The translations under genes were made by a program, and so were the position numbers. From positions 1 to 64,000 of the forward strand of contig CAYJJS010000005.1 in the NCBI GenBank assembly GCA_964370645.1: a stretch of DNA of 64,000 bases, given 5' to 3'. Source of the stretch: CAMQRS01 sp964370645 (GTDB lineage: Bacteria; Bacillota_I; Bacilli_A; Erysipelotrichales; Erysipelotrichaceae). The notes under the pieces were generated by a model, which worked only from the letters and a program-made list of their open reading frames with translations, made no database searches and was not told the DNA's origin. Shown here piece after piece: positions 53,782-62,621 of this stretch (positions are counted from its first letter, which is position 1; every line of letters starts with the position of its first letter).

Positions 53782-55735
53782 CTTTTATTTTGATGATTAT
53801 ACAAGTATAAGTAGTGATGGTTATGAGGGTGAAGCGGTTTTAATAGATGGAGATGAAGAGCATAGTTTATTATTTTTCCATGATACTTGTCGTCTACCTT
53901 TCGACATTGCTTTGCGTAAACATTATTATGTACGTGTAGGTGGTGAAATATATCCTGTGCAGTATCGTTTTATAGTGCACACTTCACGTTTTGATGAAGA
54001 GAACGCATATGAAGGGAAATTAGGATGTCATTACAATGAAGCATATACAGAGTTTTATGTTTGGGCGCCTACTGCATATGGAATGTCTGTTTGTATGGTT
54101 GAAGGACAGCGCCATGCGATGCACTATACTGGACAAGGAGTTTATTATGTAAGAGTGGAAGGAAACTTAGAGGGACAGGGATATTTACTTGAGGTAGAGC
54201 ATACACAAAAAGTAACTTGTTTAGATCCATATGCTACATCGAGTGCAATTAATTCTTCTTACAATTATGTAATAAATCCGAATAAAGTAGATTCAATTAT
54301 AGAGAAGAAAACAACCTCAAAAAAGGATGCGATTGTTTATGAAATCAATGTAAGAGACTTCACAAGTGATACGAGTGCTCCTTTCACATTTCCTGGGAAA
54401 TTTAAAAGTTTCACTCAACGCGGTGTAGTAGATGCAGATGGAAATAAAGTTGGATATGATTATTTGTTGGATTTGGGTGTCACTCACGTGCAGTTACTGC
54501 CGATTTATGACTATGGTTCTATTGATGAGAGTGATGCATCAAGAGCGTACAATTGGGGGTATGATCCAGTGCAATACAATGTGATTGAAGGAAAGTATAG
54601 TTGTGATCCAATGGATCCTTATACGCGAATTAATGAGGTTGTAGAGCTTGTGAACACATGTAAGAAAGATGGGTTAGGAGTCATTATGGATGTGGTGTAT
54701 AACCATGTATATGACAAAGATCAATTTTCAATGGAAAAACTAGTCCCACACTATTTCTTTCGCTACACACATGGTAAAGTGAGTAATGCTTCTTATTGTG
54801 GAAATGAGGTAGCGTCAGAAAGATTTATGGTACGTCGTTTCATGAAAGATTCTCTCTTGTATCTTACACGTACTTTTGGATTTGCGGGGTATCGTTTTGA
54901 TTTAATGGGTATCCACGATATACAAACGATGCAAGAAATTCACGACGCACTAGTACAAGTGAATGAAGAGATTATAGTGTATGGAGAAGGTTGGAGTATG
55001 CCAACTGCGATTGTACATACATTGTGTGCAATTCAAATGAATCATGATAAAACACCAAATATAGGATATTTTAATGATGATTTTAGAAATAAATGTAAGC
55101 AATTAATTGCGGGTCACATGCATTCAAATATTGAAACAGAAGTGCGCAGATTATTGTGTGCGAGTGATTACTCTAGTCCACTGCAAAGTGTTCAATATGT
55201 TTCATGTCATGATGATTATACATTGTATGACCAATTGTTTTATGGGTTTGAATCGGATTTTATTGAAGAAAAAGTTCGATTGGCATATGTGTTTATTCTC
55301 TTATCTCAAGGTTTCACATTTATGCATGCAGGTTGCGAAGCAATGCGTACAAAACTAGGCGTTAAAAATTCATTCAATAGTAGTGAAGTAATCAATCAAA
55401 TGCGATATCGAGAACTGTATGCACATAAAAATACAATCGCATTTGTGAAAGAGTTAATTCGAGTGAGAAAATTACTATCGGATTATTATTTTGAGAGTAA
55501 AGAAGAAGTAGAACGTTATGTGAGTGTAAAAGAACAGGACGGAATTATTTCTTATACAATAAAGGATATATGTATATATATTAATTTCTATCAGCGAGAA
55601 CTGTGCATTTCAAGTAGTGGATGTTTGTTGTCAATCGATGGTAGTAAAAAAGAGGAAACAGTGGATGGAAGCATTGCGTTCACTACATACGCGATTGTGC
55701 GAAAGGAAGATATGTATGAAAATGTTGGAAAATAA
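53774..55735 (+). CDS. pulA: Type I pullulanase
   Basis: A 653-residue GH13 subfamily 14 enzyme that cleaves alpha-1,6 links in pullulan and limit dextrins. An N-terminal extension and a CBM48-like domain (about 80-160) lead to the barrel. The diagnostic YNWGYDP is at 259-265; catalytic residues are D376 (GYRFDLMG), E405 (YGEGW) and D480 (SCHDD). There is no signal peptide, so it works on imported oligosaccharides, as for cytoplasmic AmyX-type pullulanases. GGAGG lies inside the upstream gene; both ends overlap neighbours. Confidence 0.95.
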   Translation: MNNFYFDDYTSISSDGYEGEAVLIDGDEEHSLLFFHDTCRLPFDIALRKHYYVRVGGEIYPVQYRFIVHTSRFDEENAYEGKLGCHYNEAYTEFYVWAPTAYGMSVCMVEGQRHAMHYTGQGVYYVRVEGNLEGQGYLLEVEHTQKVTCLDPYATSSAINSSYNYVINPNKVDSIIEKKTTSKKDAIVYEINVRDFTSDTSAPFTFPGKFKSFTQRGVVDADGNKVGYDYLLDLGVTHVQLLPIYDYGSIDESDASRAYNWGYDPVQYNVIEGKYSCDPMDPYTRINEVVELVNTCKKDGLGVIMDVVYNHVYDKDQFSMEKLVPHYFFRYTHGKVSNASYCGNEVASERFMVRRFMKDSLLYLTRTFGFAGYRFDLMGIHDIQTMQEIHDALVQVNEEIIVYGEGWSMPTAIVHTLCAIQMNHDKTPNIGYFNDDFRNKCKQLIAGHMHSNIETEVRRLLCASDYSSPLQSVQYVSCHDDYTLYDQLFYGFESDFIEEKVRLAYVFILLSQGFTFMHAGCEAMRTKLGVKNSFNSSEVINQMRYRELYAHKNTIAFVKELIRVRKLLSDYYFESKEEVERYVSVKEQDGIISYTIKDICIYINFYQRELCISSSGCLLSIDGSKKEETVDGSIAFTTYAIVRKEDMYENVGK

Positions 55736-57248
55736 AGTAATTTATCAAATATACCCAAAGTCTTTTAAAGATACTACGGGAAATGGAATTGGTGATATTC
55801 AAGGAATTATTCAAAAATTAGATTATATAAAAGATTTGGGAGTTGATTATATTTGGTTATCGCCTTGTTGTAAATCACCACAAAATGATAATGGGTATGA
55901 TATTGCTGACTATGTGAGTATTGATCCACTGTTTGGAAGCAATGATGATTATACACAATTTATCAAAGAGGCGAATCAAAGAGGTATGAAGGTAATGATG
56001 GATTTAGTTTTAAATCATACTTCAAGTGAACATGAGTGGTTTCAAAAAGCACTACAAAAAGATGAAAAATATTATGATTACTATATTTGGCGTGATGAAC
56101 CCAATGATTTACGTTCGTATTTTGATACGAGTGCATGGACGTATAATGAACAAATTGGGAAATACTATTTCCATTTATTCGACAAAAGCCAACCAGACTT
56201 AAATTGGCAAAACCCAAATGTGCGTGAAGATATTTATAAGATTGTGAATTATTGGATTGCACAAGGAGTCGAAGGTTTTCGTTTGGATGTGATTGATTTA
56301 ATTGGAAAAGAACCAGATAAGTTCATTACTTCGAAAGGGGAGTTGTTTTATACGTATTTAGAAGAACTAAATGCACAAACTTTCAAAGATAAAATTTTGA
56401 CGGTTGGTGAATGTTGGGGATCTAATTTACAAGAACAAAAGCGCATGTGTAATGACAATGGATTAACGCAAGCATTCCATTTTACACATTTTGGGTTGAA
56501 TCATAATGGTGATAAATGGCATCGTCATAGTTTAAATGTTGAAGATGTAGCTAGTTGTTTTGATACATGGCAAAATACATACGATGGGATAGATGCTGTT
56601 GTTATGAATAATCACGATAGTCCAAGATTGATTTCTACTTGGTTCAATGATCAAATGTATCGCAAAGAGAGTGCTAAATTAGCGATTACAGTATTTGGGT
56701 TATTGCATGGAAACCTATACATATATCAAGGTGAAGAAATTGGTATGCGTAATGTTTGGTGGAAGGATTTAGATAAATACAATGATGTAGAGACGAAAAA
56801 TGTATATATACGATTGCAAGAAGAAGGCTACACACATACACAAATTATGGAAAAAATCGCTTTCACTTCACGCGATAATGGACGTATTCCAATGCAATGG
56901 GATGCAAGTGAAAATGCTGGATTTACAAGTGGGACACCTTGGTTGGGAATCGATGAAGAGTTTGCGACAATCAATGTGGAAGTGGATATGCAAAGTGATG
57001 ATAGTGTATATCGATACTATCAAAAATTATTAGCGTTTCGTAAAGAGCAGTATGACACGCTAAAACAAAAAGCAGTATTTAGTAGTCACGATGGTGTGTA
57101 TATGATGGCAAAAGGGAATTTACATGTCATTGCAAATTTTAGTGTAGAGGAAAAAACAAAACAAATTAAAGGAAAGGTACTCTTTACAAATTATGCGACA
57201 CAAAGTGATGTGTTACGTGCATATGAGGTAATAGTTTATGAGGTGTAA
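55716..57248 (+). CDS. malL: Oligo-1,6-glucosidase (GH13 subfamily 31)
   Basis: A 510-residue exo-glucosidase with the classical opening KVIYQIYPKSFKDTTGNGIGDIQGI and catalytic D191 (GFRLDVID), E232 (VGECWG) and D301 (NNHDSP). The residue after the nucleophile is Val (V192). In this subfamily Val there goes with alpha-1,6 (isomaltose-type) specificity and Thr with alpha-1,4, so oligo-1,6-glucosidase is favoured. The start overlaps the pullulanase end by 20 bases and has AAGGAA seven bases upstream. Trehalose-6-phosphate hydrolase is a less likely alternative because no trehalose PTS is near. Confidence 0.92.
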   Translation: MKMLENKVIYQIYPKSFKDTTGNGIGDIQGIIQKLDYIKDLGVDYIWLSPCCKSPQNDNGYDIADYVSIDPLFGSNDDYTQFIKEANQRGMKVMMDLVLNHTSSEHEWFQKALQKDEKYYDYYIWRDEPNDLRSYFDTSAWTYNEQIGKYYFHLFDKSQPDLNWQNPNVREDIYKIVNYWIAQGVEGFRLDVIDLIGKEPDKFITSKGELFYTYLEELNAQTFKDKILTVGECWGSNLQEQKRMCNDNGLTQAFHFTHFGLNHNGDKWHRHSLNVEDVASCFDTWQNTYDGIDAVVMNNHDSPRLISTWFNDQMYRKESAKLAITVFGLLHGNLYIYQGEEIGMRNVWWKDLDKYNDVETKNVYIRLQEEGYTHTQIMEKIAFTSRDNGRIPMQWDASENAGFTSGTPWLGIDEEFATINVEVDMQSDDSVYRYYQKLLAFRKEQYDTLKQKAVFSSHDGVYMMAKGNLHVIANFSVEEKTKQIKGKVLFTNYATQSDVLRAYEVIVYEV

Positions 57249-57250
57249 TT

Positions 57251-58018
57251 ATGCTTTATATGGAGGAAATTGTATTTCCACAATTGCTTAAAACAAAAAA
57301 ATTAAGAATTTATGTGCCAAATAATTATGTGCAAACAACCAAAAGGTACCCTGTGATTTATATGCACGATGGACAAAATTTATTTGATCCTAGTTTATCC
57401 ATTTCAAATGAAGATTGGCAAGTACATAAAATTTGTAAGATGCATAATTTTGAGTGTATCGTTGTTGGAATAGATCATGCAGATGAAGCAAGGTGGGATG
57501 AGTACTCACCTTGGAAGTGTGAAGTAAAAGTAGAGGGGAAGCGATTAGAAAAAGGTGGACAGGGTGCAAAATATGCCCAGTTTTTAGTGGAGCAAGTAAA
57601 ACCACATATAGATCGAACATTTCGAACGATGCCACAACGTGAATATACTGCAATCATAGGTAGTTCTATGGGGGGAGTTATCTCTTTGTATACTGGTCTG
57701 ACGTATCCAGAAATATTTTCAACAGTTGGTGCATTATCAACGGCTAGTTGGACGGCAAGAAATGCTATGATGCTATTTTTAGAAAAACAGAATCCGACTT
57801 ATATGCAAAAAATATATACATCGGTTGGAACAGACGAAGGTCACTTTGATAAAATTCCAGATTTGGATACACAATATGTTTCAGATTTTCATGAAATTAC
57901 CCGTATTTTAAAAATGAAAGGCATAGATGTTTTCGATGAGGTATATGAGGGAGCGAAACATAATGAGGTGTACTGGAGAGAACCGTTTAAAAGGTTTGTC
58001 CAGTATTTCATAAAATAG
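57251..58018 (+). CDS. Esterase D/BesA-like alpha/beta hydrolase
   Basis: A 255-residue alpha/beta hydrolase of the putative-esterase group (related to BesA, Fes and feruloyl esterase modules). The opening RYPVIYMHDGQNLFDP is typical; the nucleophile is S139 in GSSMGG, and the acid and His are likely in TDEGHFDK and GAKHNEVYWREPF. No signal peptide. It follows the glucosidase by two bases with GAGGTG, as the last gene of the mal operon. A task in removing acyl groups from imported oligosaccharides is possible; there is no direct evidence. Confidence 0.88.
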   Translation: MLYMEEIVFPQLLKTKKLRIYVPNNYVQTTKRYPVIYMHDGQNLFDPSLSISNEDWQVHKICKMHNFECIVVGIDHADEARWDEYSPWKCEVKVEGKRLEKGGQGAKYAQFLVEQVKPHIDRTFRTMPQREYTAIIGSSMGGVISLYTGLTYPEIFSTVGALSTASWTARNAMMLFLEKQNPTYMQKIYTSVGTDEGHFDKIPDLDTQYVSDFHEITRILKMKGIDVFDEVYEGAKHNEVYWREPFKRFVQYFIK

Positions 58019-58043
58019 TGAAGAATATAGATAGAAAAAGTAC

Positions 58044-58072
58044 TTTTCAAGTAAAGTTAGTAAAGTTATAAT
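58044..58072 (+). promoter_or_regulatory. Promoter of the ROK kinase gene
   Basis: TTTTCA (4 of 6), 17-bp spacer, perfect TATAAT, 34 bases before the start codon. No GAAAACGTTTTC operator is seen, so glk may be outside the LacI control. Confidence 0.6.
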
Positions 58073-58106
58073 ATAGATGTATAAATCAAATAGGTTGGAG
58101 GAACAT

Positions 58107-59009
58107 ATGAAATATATTGGAATAGATTTAGGTGGTACAAATGTACGTGCTGCGTTAGTTGATGCACAAGGAAATATCTTACAAGTAGTTAAAAGAGCTA
58201 CTGAAGTAGAAAAAGGAACTGCACATGTTATGCAGACGATTAAAGAAATGATTAAAGAAATCGATGGTTATGAAAGTGTAGCAGGTATTGGGTTAGGAGT
58301 TCCTGGGCCAGTGGATGTGAAAAATCGTTGGATGCTTTTATCATCTAATTTACCTGGATTCACAAAATATCCAATTGCGAAAGAAATCGAAGATACATTC
58401 AACATTCCTACATTCATCGATAACGATGCGAATGTAGCGGGACTTGGAGAAGCGATTCAAGGCGCTGGAAAAGGATACGATTCAGTATATTACGTAACCA
58501 TTTCTACAGGAATTGGTGGTGCTTTTATTAATGATGGTAAAGTAGTATCAGGACAATTTGGTCATGCAGGAGAAGTTGGAAACTTAATTGTAGATCGCAA
58601 TCGTAACAAAGTGAATCACCTGAATGTAGGTGCTATTGAAAATGAAGCAAGTGGTACTGCATTGACTCGTAAGGGGAAAGAATGTTTTGGAGAAGGTGTA
58701 GCTCATGCTGGGCATGTTTTTGATAAGGCACGCGAACAAGAACCACAAGCAATTGCACTTGTAGATGGGATGCAATATGACTTAGCTGTCATGTTTTCAT
58801 TCATAGGACACATTTGTGATCCAGCTATTTTTGTAATTGGTGGTGGAGTTAGTGAGAAAGAAAAAGATTCTTTCTTTAATCAAATGGTAGAACACTATAT
58901 GACACTTGTACATCCTGGAATGAGAGATGTTAAGTTTGTAAGTGCTCAACTTGCAGAGCCTGGAATTATAGGTGCTGCTATGTTACCAGTTTCAAATTTA
59001 AATACATAA
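58107..59009 (+). CDS. glk: ROK family sugar kinase, probable glucokinase
   Basis: A 300-residue ROK protein that would phosphorylate glucose released by the amylolytic enzymes. ATP motif IDLGGTNVR (5-13), sugar-binding FIDNDANVAGLGEA and GTGIGG-like TISTGIGGAF, and HAGEVGNL are present. The usual zinc motif CxCGxxGCxE after it is replaced by HLNVGAIENEASG, so the cysteines are gone. There is no helix-turn-helix, so it is a kinase and not a repressor. The ATG after GGAGG is used; an ATG 30 bases upstream has no ribosome site and lies only a few bases after the -10. Confidence 0.9.
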   Translation: MKYIGIDLGGTNVRAALVDAQGNILQVVKRATEVEKGTAHVMQTIKEMIKEIDGYESVAGIGLGVPGPVDVKNRWMLLSSNLPGFTKYPIAKEIEDTFNIPTFIDNDANVAGLGEAIQGAGKGYDSVYYVTISTGIGGAFINDGKVVSGQFGHAGEVGNLIVDRNRNKVNHLNVGAIENEASGTALTRKGKECFGEGVAHAGHVFDKAREQEPQAIALVDGMQYDLAVMFSFIGHICDPAIFVIGGGVSEKEKDSFFNQMVEHYMTLVHPGMRDVKFVSAQLAEPGIIGAAMLPVSNLNT

Positions 59010-59013
59010 AAAT

Positions 59014-59048
59014 AAATACAAGTATTATGAAAAGTAATACTTGTATTT
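59014..59048 (+). terminator. Terminator of glk
   Basis: A 14-bp perfect stem AAATACAAGTATTA / TAATACTTGTATTT with a 7-nt loop; T residues only within the stem end. Confidence 0.75.
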
Positions 59049-59090
59049 GTCGTATTTTGGGTATACTTAAACTATAGAAATGGAGGAATT

Positions 59091-60872
59091 ATGGTTAAAT
59101 TAAGAAAAGATGTAGCAATTGAAGATACATGGGATGTAAGTCATATTTTTAAAACGGAAGAAGCATTTCATCAAGGAATTGCTGATGCAAGAGAACAGGT
59201 TGCACAATTAGTAAAATATAAGACTACTTTATGTGACGCAAATGCTTTATATGAATATTTATGCAAGAATGAAGCTTTAGATGGTTTGTTACGTGATATA
59301 TATGGTTATAGTATGTTATGTAATGATGTGGACACACAAGATCCACATACACAATCCCTTAGTGATCAGGCGAAAGGATTACTGGTTGAAATAGGAAAAC
59401 AAACTTCATTTGCTAGTGTTGAAATTATGAGTTTAGAGGATGCACAACTAGATGCATTTTATATTGAATGTGAAGGGTTATCACGTTTTAAGCGTTTATT
59501 GAGTGATTTGAGAAGAAGTAAAAATCACACTTTAAGTGAAGCAGAAGAAACATTGTTAGCTGCTGCACAAGAAATGGCAGCAACACCTACAAATACATAT
59601 ATGATGTTAACAAATGCTGATTTAACATTCAAAGATGCCGTTGATAAAGATGGGAATGTACACCCGTTATCTTCAGGAACCTTCATCAATTGTTTAGAAT
59701 CGGCAGATCGCGAATTGAGAAAATCGGCATTTAAAAATTACTATGCAGGATATGAAGGGATTAAAAATACCACAGCTACTTTATTGGCTGCGCAAAATAA
59801 AAAGCAAAAATTTTATGCGCAAGCGAAAAAGTTTGATAGTCCATTAGATGCTGCACTGCATGCAACCAATGTACCAACTGAGGTGTACCACAATTTGATA
59901 GATACTGTGCATAAAAATATGCATGTTTTACACAAATACATGAAACTAAGAAAACGTGTTTTAGGTGTTGAGGAGTTACACATGTATGATTTATATGTGC
60001 CGCTACTAGATGAGTTAGAAGTAAAAATACCATATGAAGAAGCTAAGAATAATGTGTTAGCATCTACTAGTGTGCTAGGAGAGCAGTATGTGAAAACACT
60101 AGAAGCAGGTTTCAATGATCGTTGGGTAGATAAGTATGAGAATAAAGGAAAACGTTCTGGAGCATATTCAATGGGTATGCGTGTGCATCCTTTTGTGTTG
60201 ATGAATTATAGTGAATCATTGAATACAGAATTTACTTTGGCACATGAGATGGGACACGCAATGCATTCTTACTTATCGAATAAGACACAAAACCAAGTGG
60301 ATAGCAAATATGTGATATTCGTTGCTGAGGTGGCTTCTACATTTAATGAGGCATTATTAATGGATTATTTGAAAAATAAGAGTGATGATCCAAAAATGAA
60401 GGCATACCTAATCAACTATGTTTTAGAACAGTTTAGAACAACGCTGTATCGACAAACTATGTTTGCTGAGTTTGAGTTGAAAATGAGTGAGTTAGTCATG
60501 AATAATGAAGCATTAACTGCACAAAGATTATGTGAAGAGTATAAAAAGTTAAATGTTTTATATTATGGTGAAGATGTGCATGTAGATGATGAAATCGCAC
60601 TTGAATATTCAAGAATTCCACATTTCTACATGAACTTCTATGTTTATCAATACGCAACTGGTTTCAGTGCGGCAATGGCATTGTCAAAACGTGTTTTAGC
60701 AAATGAAGAAGGTGCAGTAGATCAATATTTAGAATTTTTATCTGGTGGGTGTAGTAAGTCACCAATCGATTTATTGAAAGGTGCTGGAGTAGATATGAGT
60801 AGTCCTCAACCAATCCAAGAAGCACTAGATTATTTCAATCAATTAGTGGATGCACTAGATGCATTAATTTAG
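59091..60872 (+). CDS. pepF: Oligoendopeptidase F
   Basis: A cytoplasmic M3 metallopeptidase that cuts oligopeptides of roughly 7-17 residues. In 593 residues the zinc site is HEMGH (385-389) with the family extension HAMHSYLSNKTQ and the downstream Glu in FVAEVASTFNE. GLLRDIYGYSMLCNDVDTQDP and YVYQYATGFSAAMALSKRVL are typical PepF blocks. It has its own GGAGG and is followed by a terminator. It is not linked to the amylolytic genes in function. Confidence 0.95.
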   Translation: MVKLRKDVAIEDTWDVSHIFKTEEAFHQGIADAREQVAQLVKYKTTLCDANALYEYLCKNEALDGLLRDIYGYSMLCNDVDTQDPHTQSLSDQAKGLLVEIGKQTSFASVEIMSLEDAQLDAFYIECEGLSRFKRLLSDLRRSKNHTLSEAEETLLAAAQEMAATPTNTYMMLTNADLTFKDAVDKDGNVHPLSSGTFINCLESADRELRKSAFKNYYAGYEGIKNTTATLLAAQNKKQKFYAQAKKFDSPLDAALHATNVPTEVYHNLIDTVHKNMHVLHKYMKLRKRVLGVEELHMYDLYVPLLDELEVKIPYEEAKNNVLASTSVLGEQYVKTLEAGFNDRWVDKYENKGKRSGAYSMGMRVHPFVLMNYSESLNTEFTLAHEMGHAMHSYLSNKTQNQVDSKYVIFVAEVASTFNEALLMDYLKNKSDDPKMKAYLINYVLEQFRTTLYRQTMFAEFELKMSELVMNNEALTAQRLCEEYKKLNVLYYGEDVHVDDEIALEYSRIPHFYMNFYVYQYATGFSAAMALSKRVLANEEGAVDQYLEFLSGGCSKSPIDLLKGAGVDMSSPQPIQEALDYFNQLVDALDALI

Positions 60873-60880
60873 TTATGATA

Positions 60881-60913
60881 GGTGGAACTGCACTTGTGCA
60901 ATTCCATCTTTTT
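60881..60913 (+). terminator. Terminator at the pepF / CE7 border
   Basis: GGTGGAA-C-TGCAC pairs with GTGCA-A-TTCCATC (one mismatch, one G-U), then five T. AGGAGG of the next gene begins right after the T run. Confidence 0.8.
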
Positions 60914-60923
60914 AGGAGGGACA

Positions 60924-61868
60924 ATGTTTACATTACAAGAGGATTTAAAACAATATAAAGGAAGTAATAATAAACCAAATGATTTTGATGCTTACTGGCA
61001 AAGAGCTTTACAATTACTAGAGCAACACGATCCAAAAGTAACGATACAAGAATCGGATATTCACTTTGAAGGTGTTACTTGTTATGACTTACAATTTGAA
61101 GGGGTTGGAGGTTCACTGATTTATGCAAAGTATATGAAACCACATAAACAAAGTAAATCACAAGCCATCTTACAATTTCATGGATATATGTATCATAGCG
61201 GTTCTTGGTCTGAGAAACTTGCTTATACATCACAGGGATATAGCGTATTTGCTATGGAGTGTAGAGGGCAGGGTGGGCGTTCACAAGATATAGGGCATTT
61301 TGATGGTACGAGTGTATATGGTCATTTGGTTAAAGGTTTGTGTGCACATGAAGATGAGCTTTACTATAAGTATGTATTTTTGGATAGTGTGTTACTTTCT
61401 AGAATTGTACTACAGATGGAAGGAATCACTAGTCTTTATACAATGGGATTATCGCAAGGTGGAGGGCTTTCCATTGTGTGTGCTGCACTCGTGAAAGAAG
61501 TAAAGAAGGTTGCAATACAAAATCCATTTTTATCAGATTATGAAAAAGTATATGCATTGGGTTTAGCAAGAGAACCGTATCGTCTAAATGACTATTTTCG
61601 ATTGTTTGATCCATTGCATAAACAGAACACAGAAATATTTCGCAAATTAGGATATATTGATACACAATACTTTGCACCAAATGTTAAAGCAAATGTATTG
61701 TTTGGCTGTGGTTTGAAGGATGCCGTATGTCCAACACACGCACAAATGGCAATTTATAATAATTTGTCAGGAAATAAAAAATTAAAATTATATCCAGACT
61801 ATGAACATGAAGACATGCCTGGTTTTTGGGACACAACAATTGCCTTTTTCAATCAGGAGGTAATATAA
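60924..61868 (+). CDS. Acetyl xylan esterase / cephalosporin-C deacetylase (CE7)
   Basis: A 314-residue alpha/beta hydrolase of family CE7, which removes acetyl groups from xylo-oligosaccharides and cephalosporin C. The family marks RGQGG (114-118), nucleophile S177 in GLSQGG, and the C-terminal His in YEHEDMPGFW are all present. No signal peptide, so it acts on imported oligosaccharides. The ATG right after AGGAGGG is used. The CE4 gene begins directly behind its stop codon. No xylan enzymes are nearby. Confidence 0.92.
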   Translation: MFTLQEDLKQYKGSNNKPNDFDAYWQRALQLLEQHDPKVTIQESDIHFEGVTCYDLQFEGVGGSLIYAKYMKPHKQSKSQAILQFHGYMYHSGSWSEKLAYTSQGYSVFAMECRGQGGRSQDIGHFDGTSVYGHLVKGLCAHEDELYYKYVFLDSVLLSRIVLQMEGITSLYTMGLSQGGGLSIVCAALVKEVKKVAIQNPFLSDYEKVYALGLAREPYRLNDYFRLFDPLHKQNTEIFRKLGYIDTQYFAPNVKANVLFGCGLKDAVCPTHAQMAIYNNLSGNKKLKLYPDYEHEDMPGFWDTTIAFFNQEVI

Positions 61869-62582
61869 ATGCAAACTTTTTCAAATGGATATAAGAAGGC
61901 AATCACTTTTAGTTATGATGATGGGGTGTTGCAAGATGAACGTCTTGTCGCATTGTTTGATAAATACAATTTGAAAGCAACGTTTAATCTGAATCCAGGG
62001 TTGTTTGATGGTATCGAAGAGTGGGAACAAAAAGGCGTTGTTGTGAAACGATTACTACAAAATAAAGTGGAGTCACTTTATTTGAATCATGAAGTTGCTA
62101 ATCATGGGTTTACACATCCAGTCATACCTACACTGGATATAAAACAAAAACAAGACCAAATTGAATTGTGTAAAAAAACATTAGAAGATGTATTCCATAC
62201 ACCTATTGAGGGAATGGCTTACCCCTTTGGACAAGTGGATGAGGAAATGATTGCGATTATGAAACGATGTGGAATACGTTATGGGCGTGTATCTACTAGT
62301 TCACATCAATTCGATTTGCCAGAGGATGTTTATCGTTGGCAGGCAACTTGTCATCATAAGGATCCAAATGTATTTATGTACATTGATACTTTTCTACAAA
62401 GTGAAAGAGAATGTCCACAAGTGTTATATATTTGGGGTCATAGTTATGAATTTGATATGGATAATAATTGGGAACACATGGAAGAGATTTGTAGGAGAGT
62501 TTCAAATCATAAGAATGTGTGGTATTGTACGAATATCGATATCATAAAGGAATTGGAAAAAAATGCAAATTCTATTGTATAA
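61869..62582 (+). CDS. Polysaccharide deacetylase (CE4/NodB)
   Basis: A 237-residue NodB-homology protein. Motif 1 is TFSYDDG (D17, D18), motif 2 the zinc His pair in NHGFTHP (about 98-104), and motif 3 AYPFGQ near 119. No signal peptide is seen, so it is unlikely to act on wall peptidoglycan; a soluble oligosaccharide substrate fits better. It begins directly after the CE7 stop codon with AGGAGG inside the CE7 gene, so the two deacetylases are coupled and probably serve one acetylated sugar. Confidence 0.9.
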   Translation: MQTFSNGYKKAITFSYDDGVLQDERLVALFDKYNLKATFNLNPGLFDGIEEWEQKGVVVKRLLQNKVESLYLNHEVANHGFTHPVIPTLDIKQKQDQIELCKKTLEDVFHTPIEGMAYPFGQVDEEMIAIMKRCGIRYGRVSTSSHQFDLPEDVYRWQATCHHKDPNVFMYIDTFLQSERECPQVLYIWGHSYEFDMDNNWEHMEEICRRVSNHKNVWYCTNIDIIKELEKNANSIV

Positions 62583-62621
62583 AAGATAAGGGATTGCCTA
62601 TCCTATAAATAGGTGATGAAA

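Noticed and set aside
58077..58106. Upstream ATG start for the ROK kinase
   Set aside because: It lies only a few bases downstream of the -10 element, without a ribosome site; the later ATG has GGAGG.
62584..62613. Hairpin-like repeats (CCTATAAATAGG and neighbours) before the SpoIIR-like gene as a riboswitch or terminator
   Set aside because: Stems are short, pairings compete and no T run or known motif follows.
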